From JANMDS01 sp031430575 (GTDB lineage: Bacteria; Pseudomonadota; Gammaproteobacteria; Burkholderiales; Casimicrobiaceae), in contig JANPBT010000062.1 in NCBI GenBank assembly GCA_031430575.1, forward strand, positions 186,001 through 250,000: a stretch of DNA of 64,000 nucleotides, in the 5' to 3' direction. The notes beneath the pieces were generated by a model. It was not told where the DNA came from. It was given only the letters and a program-made list of their open reading frames with translations, and did no database searches. Of the stretch, positions 7,731 through 16,159 are shown piece after piece (positions within the stretch are counted from its first letter, which is position 1; each line of letters begins with the position of its first letter). The translations under genes and the position numbers were made by a program.

Positions 7731-9797
7731 ATGGCTCTTTTCTATATCGTTGTCGCGCTTTCAGCATTTTTGCTTTTTCTTGTTCAGCCCATTATCGCCA
7801 AGCAGATTCTGCCGTGGTTTGGCGGCTCGGCAGCGGTCTGGACGACCAGCCTCGTTTTTTTTCAAACAGCATTGCTTGCGGGCTACTTTTACGCAGACCT
7901 AGGTACACGAAAATTATCGGTGGCTAAGCTTTCAAAAGTGCACATTGCCTTCGCGCTGCTTTCACTCTTATTGCTGCCAATTATCCCGGGCGCGAGCTGG
8001 CGGCCGAGCGGGGAAGAAGCGCCGATGTTGCGCATATTGCTGCTTTTGGTCGTGGTGATCGGCGTGCCATACGTTTTGCTTTCGACGACGAGTCCGCTGG
8101 TGCAAAGCTGGTTCGCGCGGACGTACCCGGGGCGCGACCCGTATCGGCTGTTTGCGGTTTCCAATGCAGCCTCGCTGCTCGCCTTGATCGGCTATCCGTT
8201 TTTGCTAGAACCCAACGCGGGCACACGCATGCAAGCGTTGATCTGGTCGGGGTTGTTTGTGGTTTTTGTGATTGCGCTTTGTATTTTGGCCTTCAAAATG
8301 GGCAAATCTGCGCCGCAGGTATTGGTCAATGTGGCGTCTGAGGCGGTTGCTTCTGAAGGGGTTGTACCTGCGGCGCAGATTTCGGGATTTACCGGCCTTG
8401 CGAAGCCCGATGTGTTGGCGTGGCTTGGACTGTCGGCAACGGGTGCGATGCTATTGATGTCAGTCACCAATCATTTATCCCACAACATCCCGAGTGTGCC
8501 GTTGATGTGGATCATACCGCTGACGATTTATCTATTCACTTTTATTTTGACATTTGACGGGCGTGGCTGGTACGCACGCGTGGCCTTCGTAGGCCCGAGC
8601 GTCGCTGCAATTGCCATCATGGGCTGGTTATTGATTGATAAAGATTACCAATTTGATTTGCCAGTGCATGCAGTTATATTTAGTATTGGATTGTTTGTCG
8701 GCTGCATGGTCTGCCACGGTGAGCTGGTTGCCGCCAAGCCGCCCGCGGCCCAGCTCACCCGCTTTTATCTGTGTGTATCGGTCGGTGGGGCAATTGGATC
8801 CGCGCTCGTGGGTGTGCTCGCGCCTTTGGTGCTTCCCGGGTTTTATGAGATGGCAATTTCCTTGGTCTGCCTCGCGCTGGTTGTACTCTGGATGAGCCAT
8901 CGATTTGGCCGCACCGAGATGCAATTTGCTGCAGTTTGCGTGGTCGGTGGTGCGTTGGCATTGACTTATTTGCAAGTAACGCGTGACCGCGAGAACACGC
9001 TGAGCGCAAGCCGTAATTTTTATGGTGCCCTCAAAGTCAAAGCCTATGGCACTGAGGATGAAGATGATTACTTCTTACGCCTTGTGCACGGCGCGATCTT
9101 GCACGGCGAGCAATACACCTCCGATAAATGGCGTGATAAGCCCACCACTTACTACACGCCGACTTCTGGCCTTGGTTTAATTACCACGGCGAAGCTGGCC
9201 GAAAAAAAAGGGCTTCGGCTCGGCATGATTGGGCTGGGCGTTGGCACTTATGCCGCGTACGGACGGGAAGGTGATCGGATCAGGTTTTATGAGATTGATC
9301 CGGAAGTGGTGCGGGTTGCCGAGGATGATTTCTATTATTTGGAGGAGTCTGCTGCACGCATCGAAATCGCGCTCGGCGATGCCCGATTAAATTTGGAGCG
9401 GGAAAAGCCGCAGCAGTTTGATGTGCTCGCTGTCGATGCCTTCTCCGGCGACAGTATCCCGACGCATTTGATTACACACGAAGCGATTGCACTTTACTTG
9501 CGTCATATTGCGACCGATGGTGTCGTTGCGTTTCATGTTTCTAATCGTTTTTTGGATCTCCCTCCGGTGTTAGAGGCCTTGGCGCGTGCGCACGCGCTCG
9601 CCGCTGTCATGATCGAAGACCCGGCGCAAGAAGACAACGGATTGCATTCGTCATCAACATGGGTGTTAATCGCTCGCAACAATGATGCTTTCAAGGCGCT
9701 GGCGGGCAAAGTGGCTGCGCTGCCGATACAGCCGAGCTGGCGGATCTGGACAGACGATTACAACAATCTCGTGCAGGTACTCAAAAACCCAAAATAG
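7731..9797 (+). CDS. Membrane-fused spermidine synthase-like protein
   Basis: A 688-residue protein. The N-terminal two thirds (about 1-430) hold roughly a dozen hydrophobic segments. The C-terminal part is a polyamine-synthase-like Rossmann domain with GMIGLGVGTYAAYG, YEIDPEVV and VDAFSGDSIPTHLIT. Such fused proteins are common in proteobacteria, and their substrate is mostly unproven. Two opposed repeat copies (8304-8323 and 8363-8382) encode the hydrophilic linker KSAPQVL...VPAAQIS between two membrane blocks. Starts 7 bp after trmJ, so probably cotranscribed. Confidence 0.85.
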   Translation: MALFYIVVALSAFLLFLVQPIIAKQILPWFGGSAAVWTTSLVFFQTALLAGYFYADLGTRKLSVAKLSKVHIAFALLSLLLLPIIPGASWRPSGEEAPMLRILLLLVVVIGVPYVLLSTTSPLVQSWFARTYPGRDPYRLFAVSNAASLLALIGYPFLLEPNAGTRMQALIWSGLFVVFVIALCILAFKMGKSAPQVLVNVASEAVASEGVVPAAQISGFTGLAKPDVLAWLGLSATGAMLLMSVTNHLSHNIPSVPLMWIIPLTIYLFTFILTFDGRGWYARVAFVGPSVAAIAIMGWLLIDKDYQFDLPVHAVIFSIGLFVGCMVCHGELVAAKPPAAQLTRFYLCVSVGGAIGSALVGVLAPLVLPGFYEMAISLVCLALVVLWMSHRFGRTEMQFAAVCVVGGALALTYLQVTRDRENTLSASRNFYGALKVKAYGTEDEDDYFLRLVHGAILHGEQYTSDKWRDKPTTYYTPTSGLGLITTAKLAEKKGLRLGMIGLGVGTYAAYGREGDRIRFYEIDPEVVRVAEDDFYYLEESAARIEIALGDARLNLEREKPQQFDVLAVDAFSGDSIPTHLITHEAIALYLRHIATDGVVAFHVSNRFLDLPPVLEALARAHALAAVMIEDPAQEDNGLHSSSTWVLIARNNDAFKALAGKVAALPIQPSWRIWTDDYNNLVQVLKNPK
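8304..8323 (-). repeat. R20 copy
   Basis: In the spermidine-synthase-like gene, encodes KSAPQVL. 18-bp inverted pair with the next copy. Confidence 0.97.
8363..8382 (+). repeat. R20 copy
   Basis: Same gene, encodes VPAAQIS. Confidence 0.95.
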
Positions 9798-9823
9798 GGT
9801 GATATGCGGCTGCTGTGGGTGTT

Positions 9824-9850
9824 GAACTTTAGGGCCTTTACCCTGTCGGA
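9824..9850 (+). promoter_or_regulatory. Probable sigma-E-type autoregulatory promoter of rpoE
   Basis: GAACTT at 9824-9829 and TCGGA at 9846-9850 are separated by 16 bases. The known sigma-E/AlgU consensus is GAACTT, 16-17 bases, TCTGA, so only one base of the -10 differs. It stands directly before rpoE, whose homologues are autoregulated. Confidence 0.6.
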
Positions 9851-9863
9851 ATCAGGGTAAAGG
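9835..9863 (+). promoter_or_regulatory. 11-bp perfect inverted repeat over the rpoE -10 and Shine-Dalgarno
   Basis: CCTTTACCCTG (9835-9845) and CAGGGTAAAGG (9853-9863) pair around a 7-base loop. The right arm overlaps the Shine-Dalgarno AGGAG (9861-9865), and the loop contains most of the putative -10. There is no T run, so a terminator is unlikely. It could be an operator, or it could hide the ribosome site in read-through transcripts. Confidence 0.65.
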
Positions 9864-9875
9864 AGACAATATCCT

Positions 9876-10607
9876 GTGATTTCACCTACACTCAATGCTG
9901 TTCGATCTGTCGCCGCTGTGCCCGCTGAGGTTGTAAAGGGGCGCGTTTTGGCTTTTAATCACCCGTCAGGCAACTTTATGCAGCCCAACGTTACGCTTGC
10001 GCCAAATCCGGAGCGTGCTGTCGATCAGCAGCTCGTTGAGCGCGCGCAGTCGGGCGATAAGCGCGCATTCGAGCTCTTAGTCGTTAAATATCAACGCCGT
10101 GTGGCGCGCTTGGTGGGTCGGCTTGTGCGCGATCCTCATGAATCAGAAGATGTTACCCAAGAGGCTTTCGTGCGCGCCTATCGCGCATTGGGAAATTTTC
10201 GCGGCGATAGCGCCTTCTATACGTGGCTTTATCGCATCGCGATCAATACCGCTAAAAATTACTTAGTTGCGCAAAATCGTCGTCCGCCAAGCAGTACAGA
10301 GATGGACGCTGCCGAAGCTGAGCAGACCGAAGAGGGCTACCATCTGCGCGAGACGGCGACGCCAGAAACAGAGCTCATGTCAAAACAACTCGCTCAGACA
10401 GTGCAAAAAGCGATGCAGTCGCTCCCCGAAGAGCTGCGCACCGCAATCACATTGCGCGAGATTGAAGGTTTAACTTACGAAGAAATTGCGGACGCGATGC
10501 AGTGTCCGGTAGGCACGGTGCGCTCCCGAATTTTTAGGGCACGCGATGCGATTTCAGTGCAATTAAAACCGTTACTTGATGTGACGCGCAGTGATCGGCG
10601 TTGGTAG
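9876..10607 (+). CDS. rpoE: RNA polymerase sigma-E factor (RpoE/AlgU)
   Basis: A 243-residue ECF sigma factor. Region 2 reads FELLVVKYQRRVARLVGRL...ESEDVTQEAFVRAYRALGNF, and region 4 reads SLPEELRTAITLREIEGLTYEEIA and CPVGTVRSRIFRAR. GTG at 9876 has AGGAG 10 bases upstream. ATG at 9978 (MQPNVTL) would match the usual family length better, so the first 34 residues are uncertain. The protein directs the envelope-stress regulon. Followed by its anti-sigma genes. Confidence 0.93.
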   Translation: MISPTLNAVRSVAAVPAEVVKGRVLAFNHPSGNFMQPNVTLAPNPERAVDQQLVERAQSGDKRAFELLVVKYQRRVARLVGRLVRDPHESEDVTQEAFVRAYRALGNFRGDSAFYTWLYRIAINTAKNYLVAQNRRPPSSTEMDAAEAEQTEEGYHLRETATPETELMSKQLAQTVQKAMQSLPEELRTAITLREIEGLTYEEIADAMQCPVGTVRSRIFRARDAISVQLKPLLDVTRSDRRW

Positions 10608-10664
10608 CGGCGGATCGTTTGGGTTGAAGTGTTGGGGATAATGCTTTTCGAGGGCAAGGCAGAG

Positions 10665-11309
10665 ATGGAAAAAGTTTCGCGTTGGATGGATGACGATTTA
10701 GCGGGCAACGAATGCGCCGGGCTGGTGCGTGCGTGTGCGCAAGGCGAAAATCGTGAATCATGGTTGTCTTACCATTTAATTGGTGAGGCATTGCGCGGTG
10801 ATCTTACCGATGACAGTGATCTTGGGTGTAGTTCCGCGCTGACAACGCGTATCTGCGCTGCGCTTGCAGCGGAGCCTAATGTGCTCGTGCCAGGCGTTGC
10901 CCGGGCAGGACGCGAGAGCGCGCTGGCGTCGGCTGATTTAGATGAAAATAGGCTTGATTCTGCGCCGCAGGTATTGCAACCGGCGGCGCAATCCGGCGGG
11001 CATTGGCTGCGCGTAGGTAATGGCGCATTAGCGTGGAAGCCTTGGCTGATGGCCGCATCGGTCGCCGCGGTTGCGGTTGTCGGCTGGCAGAGTGCTTCAA
11101 CTTATTTGCGTAGCGGTGATCGGGCTGGTGCGGCCTTGACCGCAGCGGCGCCGGTCGCGCCGAGCAGTGTCAGTAGCCCCGTTAACAACGCTGCGAATAT
11201 TGCGAGCATGGATCGATATTTTCAGGCGCACTCAGAAGTCGCACCGGTGAGTCGCTTCTCCGGTCAGCGCGCTTTTATCCAGCCTGTTTCGACCCACATT
11301 ACGCACTAA
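10665..11309 (+). CDS. rseA: Anti-sigma-E factor RseA (MucA)
   Basis: About 214 residues. The N-terminal cytoplasmic anti-sigma domain (SRWMDDDLAGNE...SYHLIGEALRGD) is followed by a linker, one membrane helix (WLMAASVAAVAVVGW) and a periplasmic tail. ATG at 10665 has AAGGCAGAG before it; in-frame starts at 10629 and 10641 are alternatives. The linker includes the repeat-encoded peptide DSAPQVL. RseA holds RpoE at the inner membrane until regulated proteolysis. Position after rpoE and before rseB supports the call. Confidence 0.88.
   Translation: MEKVSRWMDDDLAGNECAGLVRACAQGENRESWLSYHLIGEALRGDLTDDSDLGCSSALTTRICAALAAEPNVLVPGVARAGRESALASADLDENRLDSAPQVLQPAAQSGGHWLRVGNGALAWKPWLMAASVAAVAVVGWQSASTYLRSGDRAGAALTAAAPVAPSSVSSPVNNAANIASMDRYFQAHSEVAPVSRFSGQRAFIQPVSTHITH
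10956..10975 (-). repeat. R20 copy
   Basis: In the rseA linker, encodes SAPQVL. A decayed opposed copy may follow at 10979-10991. Confidence 0.95.
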
Positions 11310-11321
11310 GTGGAGCGTTCC

Positions 11322-12335
11322 ATGATGCGCTTTCGTCTCGGGATCGTCGCCGTACTGATTTTTTGTGCTCGCACCGTTTGCGCGCAGGTCGGCGCGCAAA
11401 CGGCCTCCGGCGCTGCGATCGCCACCGGTCAGCCTGGGGTCGCGATGTCAACGACCGATACGTTGGCGTTTATTAACACAGCGTTTCAATTTGCCACCCG
11501 TGGCAATTACATGGGCACGATCGTGTTCCAACGCGGCGGGCAGATGGAGGCCATGCGCTTGGTGCACGTCAACGATAATGGCGTCGAACGTGAGCGCTTT
11601 ACCTCGTTGGACGGCGCTTCAAAAGAGATGGTGCGGGAAGGTGATCGCACGGCAACATATTTCCCTGAGGCCAAGCTCGTACGCATGCAAGCCATGCAAG
11701 ATCGCGCTTTTCCGGTAATGACCAATGCGCACGTTCAGGCGCTGCTTACGCTCTACACCGCCAGCGATTTAGGCACCGAGCGGATTGCGGGGCTTTTGGC
11801 GCGGGGCGTCGCGTTTACGCCACGCGATGGAATGCGATACCCGCAGCAATGGTGGGTTGAAGCCAAAACTGGCTTGCCGGTGCGGGCGCGGGTGATGAAT
11901 GAGCGCGGCGAGATCATTGAGCAAGCCTCATTCACCGATTTGCAGCTCGAAGGGCGGATTAACCACCATCATCTGCGCTCAGCCCATGCGGCAAAAGCCC
12001 GCGACTGGCGGATCGAGGCGATTCCCGCGCCAGGGATATTGATCGTCGAAACGGGTTGGTTGGTGCGAGAGCTCCCGGTCGGGTTTACTAAAGTTCGCGA
12101 AGGCGTGCGCGCGCTTGAAGGGAATGCCCGCGTACCCCATCTCTTGTTTTCCGATGGTGTCGCCACCATTTCGGTCTTTATCGAGCCAGCATCGGCGGGC
12201 GATCCCCTCGGGCTTACGCAGCGCGGCGCGATGAATGTATATCGTCGGCATGTGAATGAAAATGTGGTGACCGCACTTGGTCAATCACCGCCGCAGGCGC
12301 TCAAAGCCATCGCTGATGCGTTGGCAAAAAAATAG
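11322..12335 (+). CDS. rseB: Sigma-E regulatory protein RseB (MucB)
   Basis: A 337-residue periplasmic protein. The signal peptide runs from MMRFRLGIVAVLIF to a likely cut after CAQ. The large MucB/RseB lipid-sensing domain (NYMGTIVFQRGGQMEAMRL; HVQALLTLY) and a smaller C-terminal domain follow. RseB binds the periplasmic tail of RseA and shields it from DegS. ATG at 11322 is preceded by GTGGAG. Directly behind rseA. Confidence 0.9.
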   Translation: MMRFRLGIVAVLIFCARTVCAQVGAQTASGAAIATGQPGVAMSTTDTLAFINTAFQFATRGNYMGTIVFQRGGQMEAMRLVHVNDNGVERERFTSLDGASKEMVREGDRTATYFPEAKLVRMQAMQDRAFPVMTNAHVQALLTLYTASDLGTERIAGLLARGVAFTPRDGMRYPQQWWVEAKTGLPVRARVMNERGEIIEQASFTDLQLEGRINHHHLRSAHAAKARDWRIEAIPAPGILIVETGWLVRELPVGFTKVREGVRALEGNARVPHLLFSDGVATISVFIEPASAGDPLGLTQRGAMNVYRRHVNENVVTALGQSPPQALKAIADALAKK

Positions 12336-12359
12336 GTGTAATTTTTTGAACGGGACCGA

Positions 12360-13892
12360 ATGATGAAAACTTCTCAAAATCTATTTCGCGGTGCAATTCT
12401 CGCGATCCAGTTAGCTGCAGCGGGCTTCGTAGCCCCAATGCTCGCGACTTCCGCAACCGCACAAACGATGCAAACGTTGCCAAGTTTTGTCGACCTTTAT
12501 GAGCAACAGGGTGCAACCGTGGTGTCGATTCAAGTCGCAACGAGCGGTCGTGGTGCCGCAGGGGGTAATTCCCAGCGTCGATTTAATATGCCGGATATCG
12601 ATCCCGATGATATTCCCGAGCCGTTTCGCCGGTTTTTTCAGCAACCCAATCCAAATAGCCCGCGCGGTGGCCAGCCCGCGCCCGATCAACGCGACCGCGG
12701 CCCGCGCACGTCCGGCAGCGGCTCAGGCTTTATTGTCGGCACCGATGGCTATATCGTCACCAACCATCACGTCATTGATGGTGCGGACGAAGTCACCGTC
12801 AAGCTCACCGATAAACGCGAATTCAAAGCCAAAGTTGTAGGCAGTGATTCCCGTACCGATACCGCTTTGCTTAAGATCGAAGCCACCGGGCTTAAAGCGG
12901 CGCGCATTGGCGATCCCAATGCCTTGCGTGTGGGCGATTGGATTGTGGCGATTGGTCAGCCGTTTGGCCTTGAAAACACATTGACCAAAGGCATTGTGAG
13001 CGCGAAAGGGCGCAACAACGTCGGCGACCGCGATACCTTAGCATCGTTCATTCAGCATGACGCAGCGGTCAATCCTGGTAATTCCGGTGGGCCGCTATTC
13101 AATCTGCGGGGCGAAGTCGTCGGTGTAAATTCGATGATCTTTACGCGTAGCGGCGGCTTTCAAGGCTTGTCGTTTGCGGTGCCGATCGATCAGGCGATGG
13201 ATGTGGTCAAACAACTGCAAGCGACGGGCAAGATTCAGCGCGGACGTCTGGGCGTAGGCATCGGCTCGGTCACCAAAGATGTTGCCGAGACTTTTGGACT
13301 GCCAAGAGCCGCGGGTGCGCTCGTGCAATCGGTTGAAAAAGAGAGTGCTGCAGAAAAAGCGGGACTTAAAGAGCGCGATGTCATCCTTAAATTCGATGGT
13401 AAATCAGTCTCCGATAGCGCTGAATTGCCCCGCTTGGTGACCGCAGTGCGCCCTGGTGTTCGCGTACCGATGGAAATCTGGCGTGATGGAAAAGCCATGA
13501 TGATCAACGTGCAAGTGGGCGAAACCAAGCCCGACACGCAAGTGGCAGAAGTATCAAAACCAAAAGCTAAAGACGGCGAGAAAACCCGTAATAAGTTGCA
13601 AAAAATGGATATTGAAGTGAGCGAATTAGCCGCGGACGACAAAAAAGAAGCGGGTGTGAAATCGGGTGTCGTCATTGAGGCCATTCGCGGACGCGTTCGC
13701 AATCTTGAAAACGGTGATGTTGTCACCGCCGTGGTCCACAAAGGCACGACCACTGAGGTCGCAACCCGCGATCAACTCGATAAGGCACTCGCGAAAGTGG
13801 ATAAAGGCACGCCAGTGACCTTTCAAGTGCGCCGTAATTTCCGTGGTACGTGGACGACCCTCTTTCTAACCGAGCGGCTTGGCGAAGAATAA
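12360..13892 (+). CDS. mucD: DegP/MucD-type periplasmic serine endoprotease
   Basis: 510 residues. A signal peptide (to about residue 34, ending TATAQ-like SATAQ) is followed by a trypsin-like domain with the catalytic triad in NHHVIDGADEV (His), DSRTDTALLK (Asp) and NPGNSGGPLFN (Ser). Two PDZ domains follow, the first with GALVQSVEKESAAEKAG. HtrA proteases degrade or refold misfolded envelope proteins. Its place at the end of the rpoE-rse operon matches mucD of Pseudomonas and Burkholderia. The Gln/Gly/Arg-rich loop at about 60-115 is longer than in some homologues. Confidence 0.93.
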   Translation: MMKTSQNLFRGAILAIQLAAAGFVAPMLATSATAQTMQTLPSFVDLYEQQGATVVSIQVATSGRGAAGGNSQRRFNMPDIDPDDIPEPFRRFFQQPNPNSPRGGQPAPDQRDRGPRTSGSGSGFIVGTDGYIVTNHHVIDGADEVTVKLTDKREFKAKVVGSDSRTDTALLKIEATGLKAARIGDPNALRVGDWIVAIGQPFGLENTLTKGIVSAKGRNNVGDRDTLASFIQHDAAVNPGNSGGPLFNLRGEVVGVNSMIFTRSGGFQGLSFAVPIDQAMDVVKQLQATGKIQRGRLGVGIGSVTKDVAETFGLPRAAGALVQSVEKESAAEKAGLKERDVILKFDGKSVSDSAELPRLVTAVRPGVRVPMEIWRDGKAMMINVQVGETKPDTQVAEVSKPKAKDGEKTRNKLQKMDIEVSELAADDKKEAGVKSGVVIEAIRGRVRNLENGDVVTAVVHKGTTTEVATRDQLDKALAKVDKGTPVTFQVRRNFRGTWTTLFLTERLGEE

Positions 13893-13896
13893 CGCC

Positions 13897-14214
13897 GTGA
13901 CGGCGCGCGTCCGGCGCAGTCTCGTCGCTGCCAATCGGCCTGAATCTGCGCCGCAGGTATTAGAGCCAGAAAACGATTGGGCAATGCTCAATCGCAACTA
14001 TTGTCATTTATGCGATGAAATGCTGGCCACCGCGGTTACGTTTGGGATTACCCCTGCGTTAATCGACGTCGATAGCGATCCAATATTGACCGCACGCTGG
14101 GACGAAGATGTGCCGGTATTGTTGTTTCGTGGGGAAGCGATCTGCTGGCATCGGTTTGATGTTCAAGCCGTTGTCGCGGTTATGGCGAGTGCATCCTATA
14201 AAATGGTGAGTTAA
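13897..14214 (+). CDS. Glutaredoxin-like small protein (DUF836-type)
   Basis: About 105 residues. The redox motif is NYCHLCDEM (CxxC), with VPVLLFRGEAICWHRFD in the position of the cis-Pro strand of thioredoxin-fold proteins. Similar proteins sit between mucD and lepA in other betaproteobacteria. The start is uncertain: GTG at 13897, TTG at 13879 (inside mucD) or ATG at 13984. The conserved part begins only near 13984. The repeat copy at 13942-13961 (ESAPQVL) is translated only if an upstream start is used. Confidence 0.75.
   Translation: MTARVRRSLVAANRPESAPQVLEPENDWAMLNRNYCHLCDEMLATAVTFGITPALIDVDSDPILTARWDEDVPVLLFRGEAICWHRFDVQAVVAVMASASYKMVS
13942..13961 (-). repeat. R20 copy
   Basis: N-terminal part of the glutaredoxin-like gene, encodes ESAPQVL if translated. 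Confidence 0.95.
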
Positions 14215-14229
14215 TCTAAACCCTGCGCC

Positions 14230-14249
14230 AATACCTGCGGCGCAGTTTT
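14230..14249 (+). repeat. R20 copy
   Basis: Intergenic, 22 bases before lepA. Confidence 0.92.
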
Positions 14250-14270
14250 GCCCGACTGAGCCCTCCCTGC

Positions 14271-16064
14271 ATGCAGCACATCCGTAATTTTTCCATCATT
14301 GCCCATATCGATCACGGCAAATCGACCCTCGCTGACCGTTTTATTCATCGTTGCGGCGGGCTTTCAGATCGAGAAATGTCGTCGCAAGTGCTCGACTCGA
14401 TGGATCTGGAAAAAGAGCGCGGTATCACGATTAAGGCTCAAACCGCTTCGCTGAGCTATAAATCACGCGACGGAAAAACATACAACCTAAACCTAATCGA
14501 CACCCCGGGGCACGTTGATTTTGCTTATGAGGTCAGCCGCTCGCTTGCGGCCTGCGAAGGTGCGCTTTTGGTTGTCGACGCCTCGCAAGGCGTCGAAGCC
14601 CAAACCGTCGCCAACTGTTATACCGCCATCGAGCAGGGCGTCGAAGTCGTGCCTGTGCTTAATAAAATCGATTTGCCAAGCGCAGACCCGGAGCGCGTGA
14701 TCGATGAAATCCATGATGTGATTGGTATTGATGCCACCGATGCGGTCCGCGCCTCCGCTAAGGCCGGCATCGGCATTGACGATATCTTGGAATCGCTCAT
14801 CTTACGCGTGCCCGCGCCTAAAGGCTCGCCCGATAATTTGCTGCAAGCCCTCATTATTGATTCATGGTTTGATAACTACGTTGGTGTAGTAATGCTCGTG
14901 CGCATGATGGAAGGCACGCTTCGTAAAAACGACAAAATTTTATTGATGTCGACCGGTGCCCAATACATTTGTGATTCTGTCGGCGTATTTGCGCCACGCT
15001 CGGTTGCGCGGGATTTGCTGTCCGCTGGTGAAGTTGGCTTTGTGATTGCGGGGATCAAAGAGCTCAAGACAGCTCGCGTCGGTGATACGATTACGCTCGC
15101 TGCAAAGCCTGCAAGCCAAGCGCTTCCGGGGTTTAAAGAAGCCAAATCACAGGTTTTTGCCGGGCTTTATCCGATTGAGTCCAACCAATACGAAGCGCTG
15201 CGCGATGCGCTCAATAAGCTTCAGCTCAACGACGCCTCGTTGCACTTCGAGCCAGAAGTTTCGCAGGCCCTTGGCTTTGGATTTCGCTGCGGCTTTCTCG
15301 GGCTTTTGCATATGGATATCGTGCAAGAGCGGCTCGAGCGCGAATACGATATGGATCTCATCACTACCGCGCCGACGGTGATCTATCAGGTGCTCATGCG
15401 CGACGGCACCGTGCTTGAAGTCGAAAATCCTTCCAAGCTGCCAGACGTATCGAAAGTCGAAGAGTTGCGCGAGCCGATTATTTCGATTAACTTGCTCATG
15501 CCCCAAGATTATGTGGGCCCGGTGATTACGCTGTGTAACGAAAAGCGTGGTATTCAAAAAAACATGCAATACCTCGGGCGGCAAGTGATGCTCTCGTACG
15601 AGATGCCGCTTGCTGAAGTCGTGATGGATTTTTTTGACAAACTTAAATCGGTTTCGCGTGGCTACGCTTCAATGGATTACGAGTTTAAAGAGTTCCGCGC
15701 GGCCGATGTCGTAAAGCTTGATATTTTGATCAACACTGAAAAAGTCGATGCGCTTTCGGTCATGGTCCACCGCAGCAATAGTATTTACCGCGGTCGAGAA
15801 GTGGCCGCAAAGATGCGTGAGTTAATTCCGCGTCAGATGTTTGATGTTGCGATTCAAGCGGCGATTGGTGCCCAAATCATCGCGCGTGAATCGATTAAAG
15901 CAATGCGCAAAAACGTGCTGGCGAAATGCTACGGTGGCGATATTTCGCGTAAGAAAAAGCTGCTTGAAAAGCAAAAGGAAGGCAAAAAGCGGATGAAAGC
16001 GGTGGGTAACGTTGAAATTCCGCAAGAAGCCTTCTTAGCGATCCTGCAAACGGGTGACAAATAA
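14271..16064 (+). CDS. lepA: Elongation factor 4 (LepA)
   Basis: A 597-residue translational GTPase. G1 is AHIDHGKST, G3 is DTPGHVDF and G4 is LNKIDL. The LepA-specific C-terminal domain ends near ISRKKKLLEKQKEGKKRMK. The length is canonical. LepA back-translocates or remodels stalled ribosomes. Followed by lepB, the usual order. No repeat copy lies inside it. Confidence 0.97.
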   Translation: MQHIRNFSIIAHIDHGKSTLADRFIHRCGGLSDREMSSQVLDSMDLEKERGITIKAQTASLSYKSRDGKTYNLNLIDTPGHVDFAYEVSRSLAACEGALLVVDASQGVEAQTVANCYTAIEQGVEVVPVLNKIDLPSADPERVIDEIHDVIGIDATDAVRASAKAGIGIDDILESLILRVPAPKGSPDNLLQALIIDSWFDNYVGVVMLVRMMEGTLRKNDKILLMSTGAQYICDSVGVFAPRSVARDLLSAGEVGFVIAGIKELKTARVGDTITLAAKPASQALPGFKEAKSQVFAGLYPIESNQYEALRDALNKLQLNDASLHFEPEVSQALGFGFRCGFLGLLHMDIVQERLEREYDMDLITTAPTVIYQVLMRDGTVLEVENPSKLPDVSKVEELREPIISINLLMPQDYVGPVITLCNEKRGIQKNMQYLGRQVMLSYEMPLAEVVMDFFDKLKSVSRGYASMDYEFKEFRAADVVKLDILINTEKVDALSVMVHRSNSIYRGREVAAKMRELIPRQMFDVAIQAAIGAQIIARESIKAMRKNVLAKCYGGDISRKKKLLEKQKEGKKRMKAVGNVEIPQEAFLAILQTGDK

Positions 16065-16106
16065 TGCGGGCTCATACGTTGAATGCCGCGCTTGGTCGCA
16101 GGCATC

Positions 16107-16126
16107 GAAACTGCGCCGCAGGTATC
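16107..16126 (-). repeat. R20 copy
   Basis: Intergenic, lepA-lepB. Confidence 0.92.
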
Positions 16127-16159
16127 GGTACAAAGTACTAAATCTCATTTAGGTTCGCC

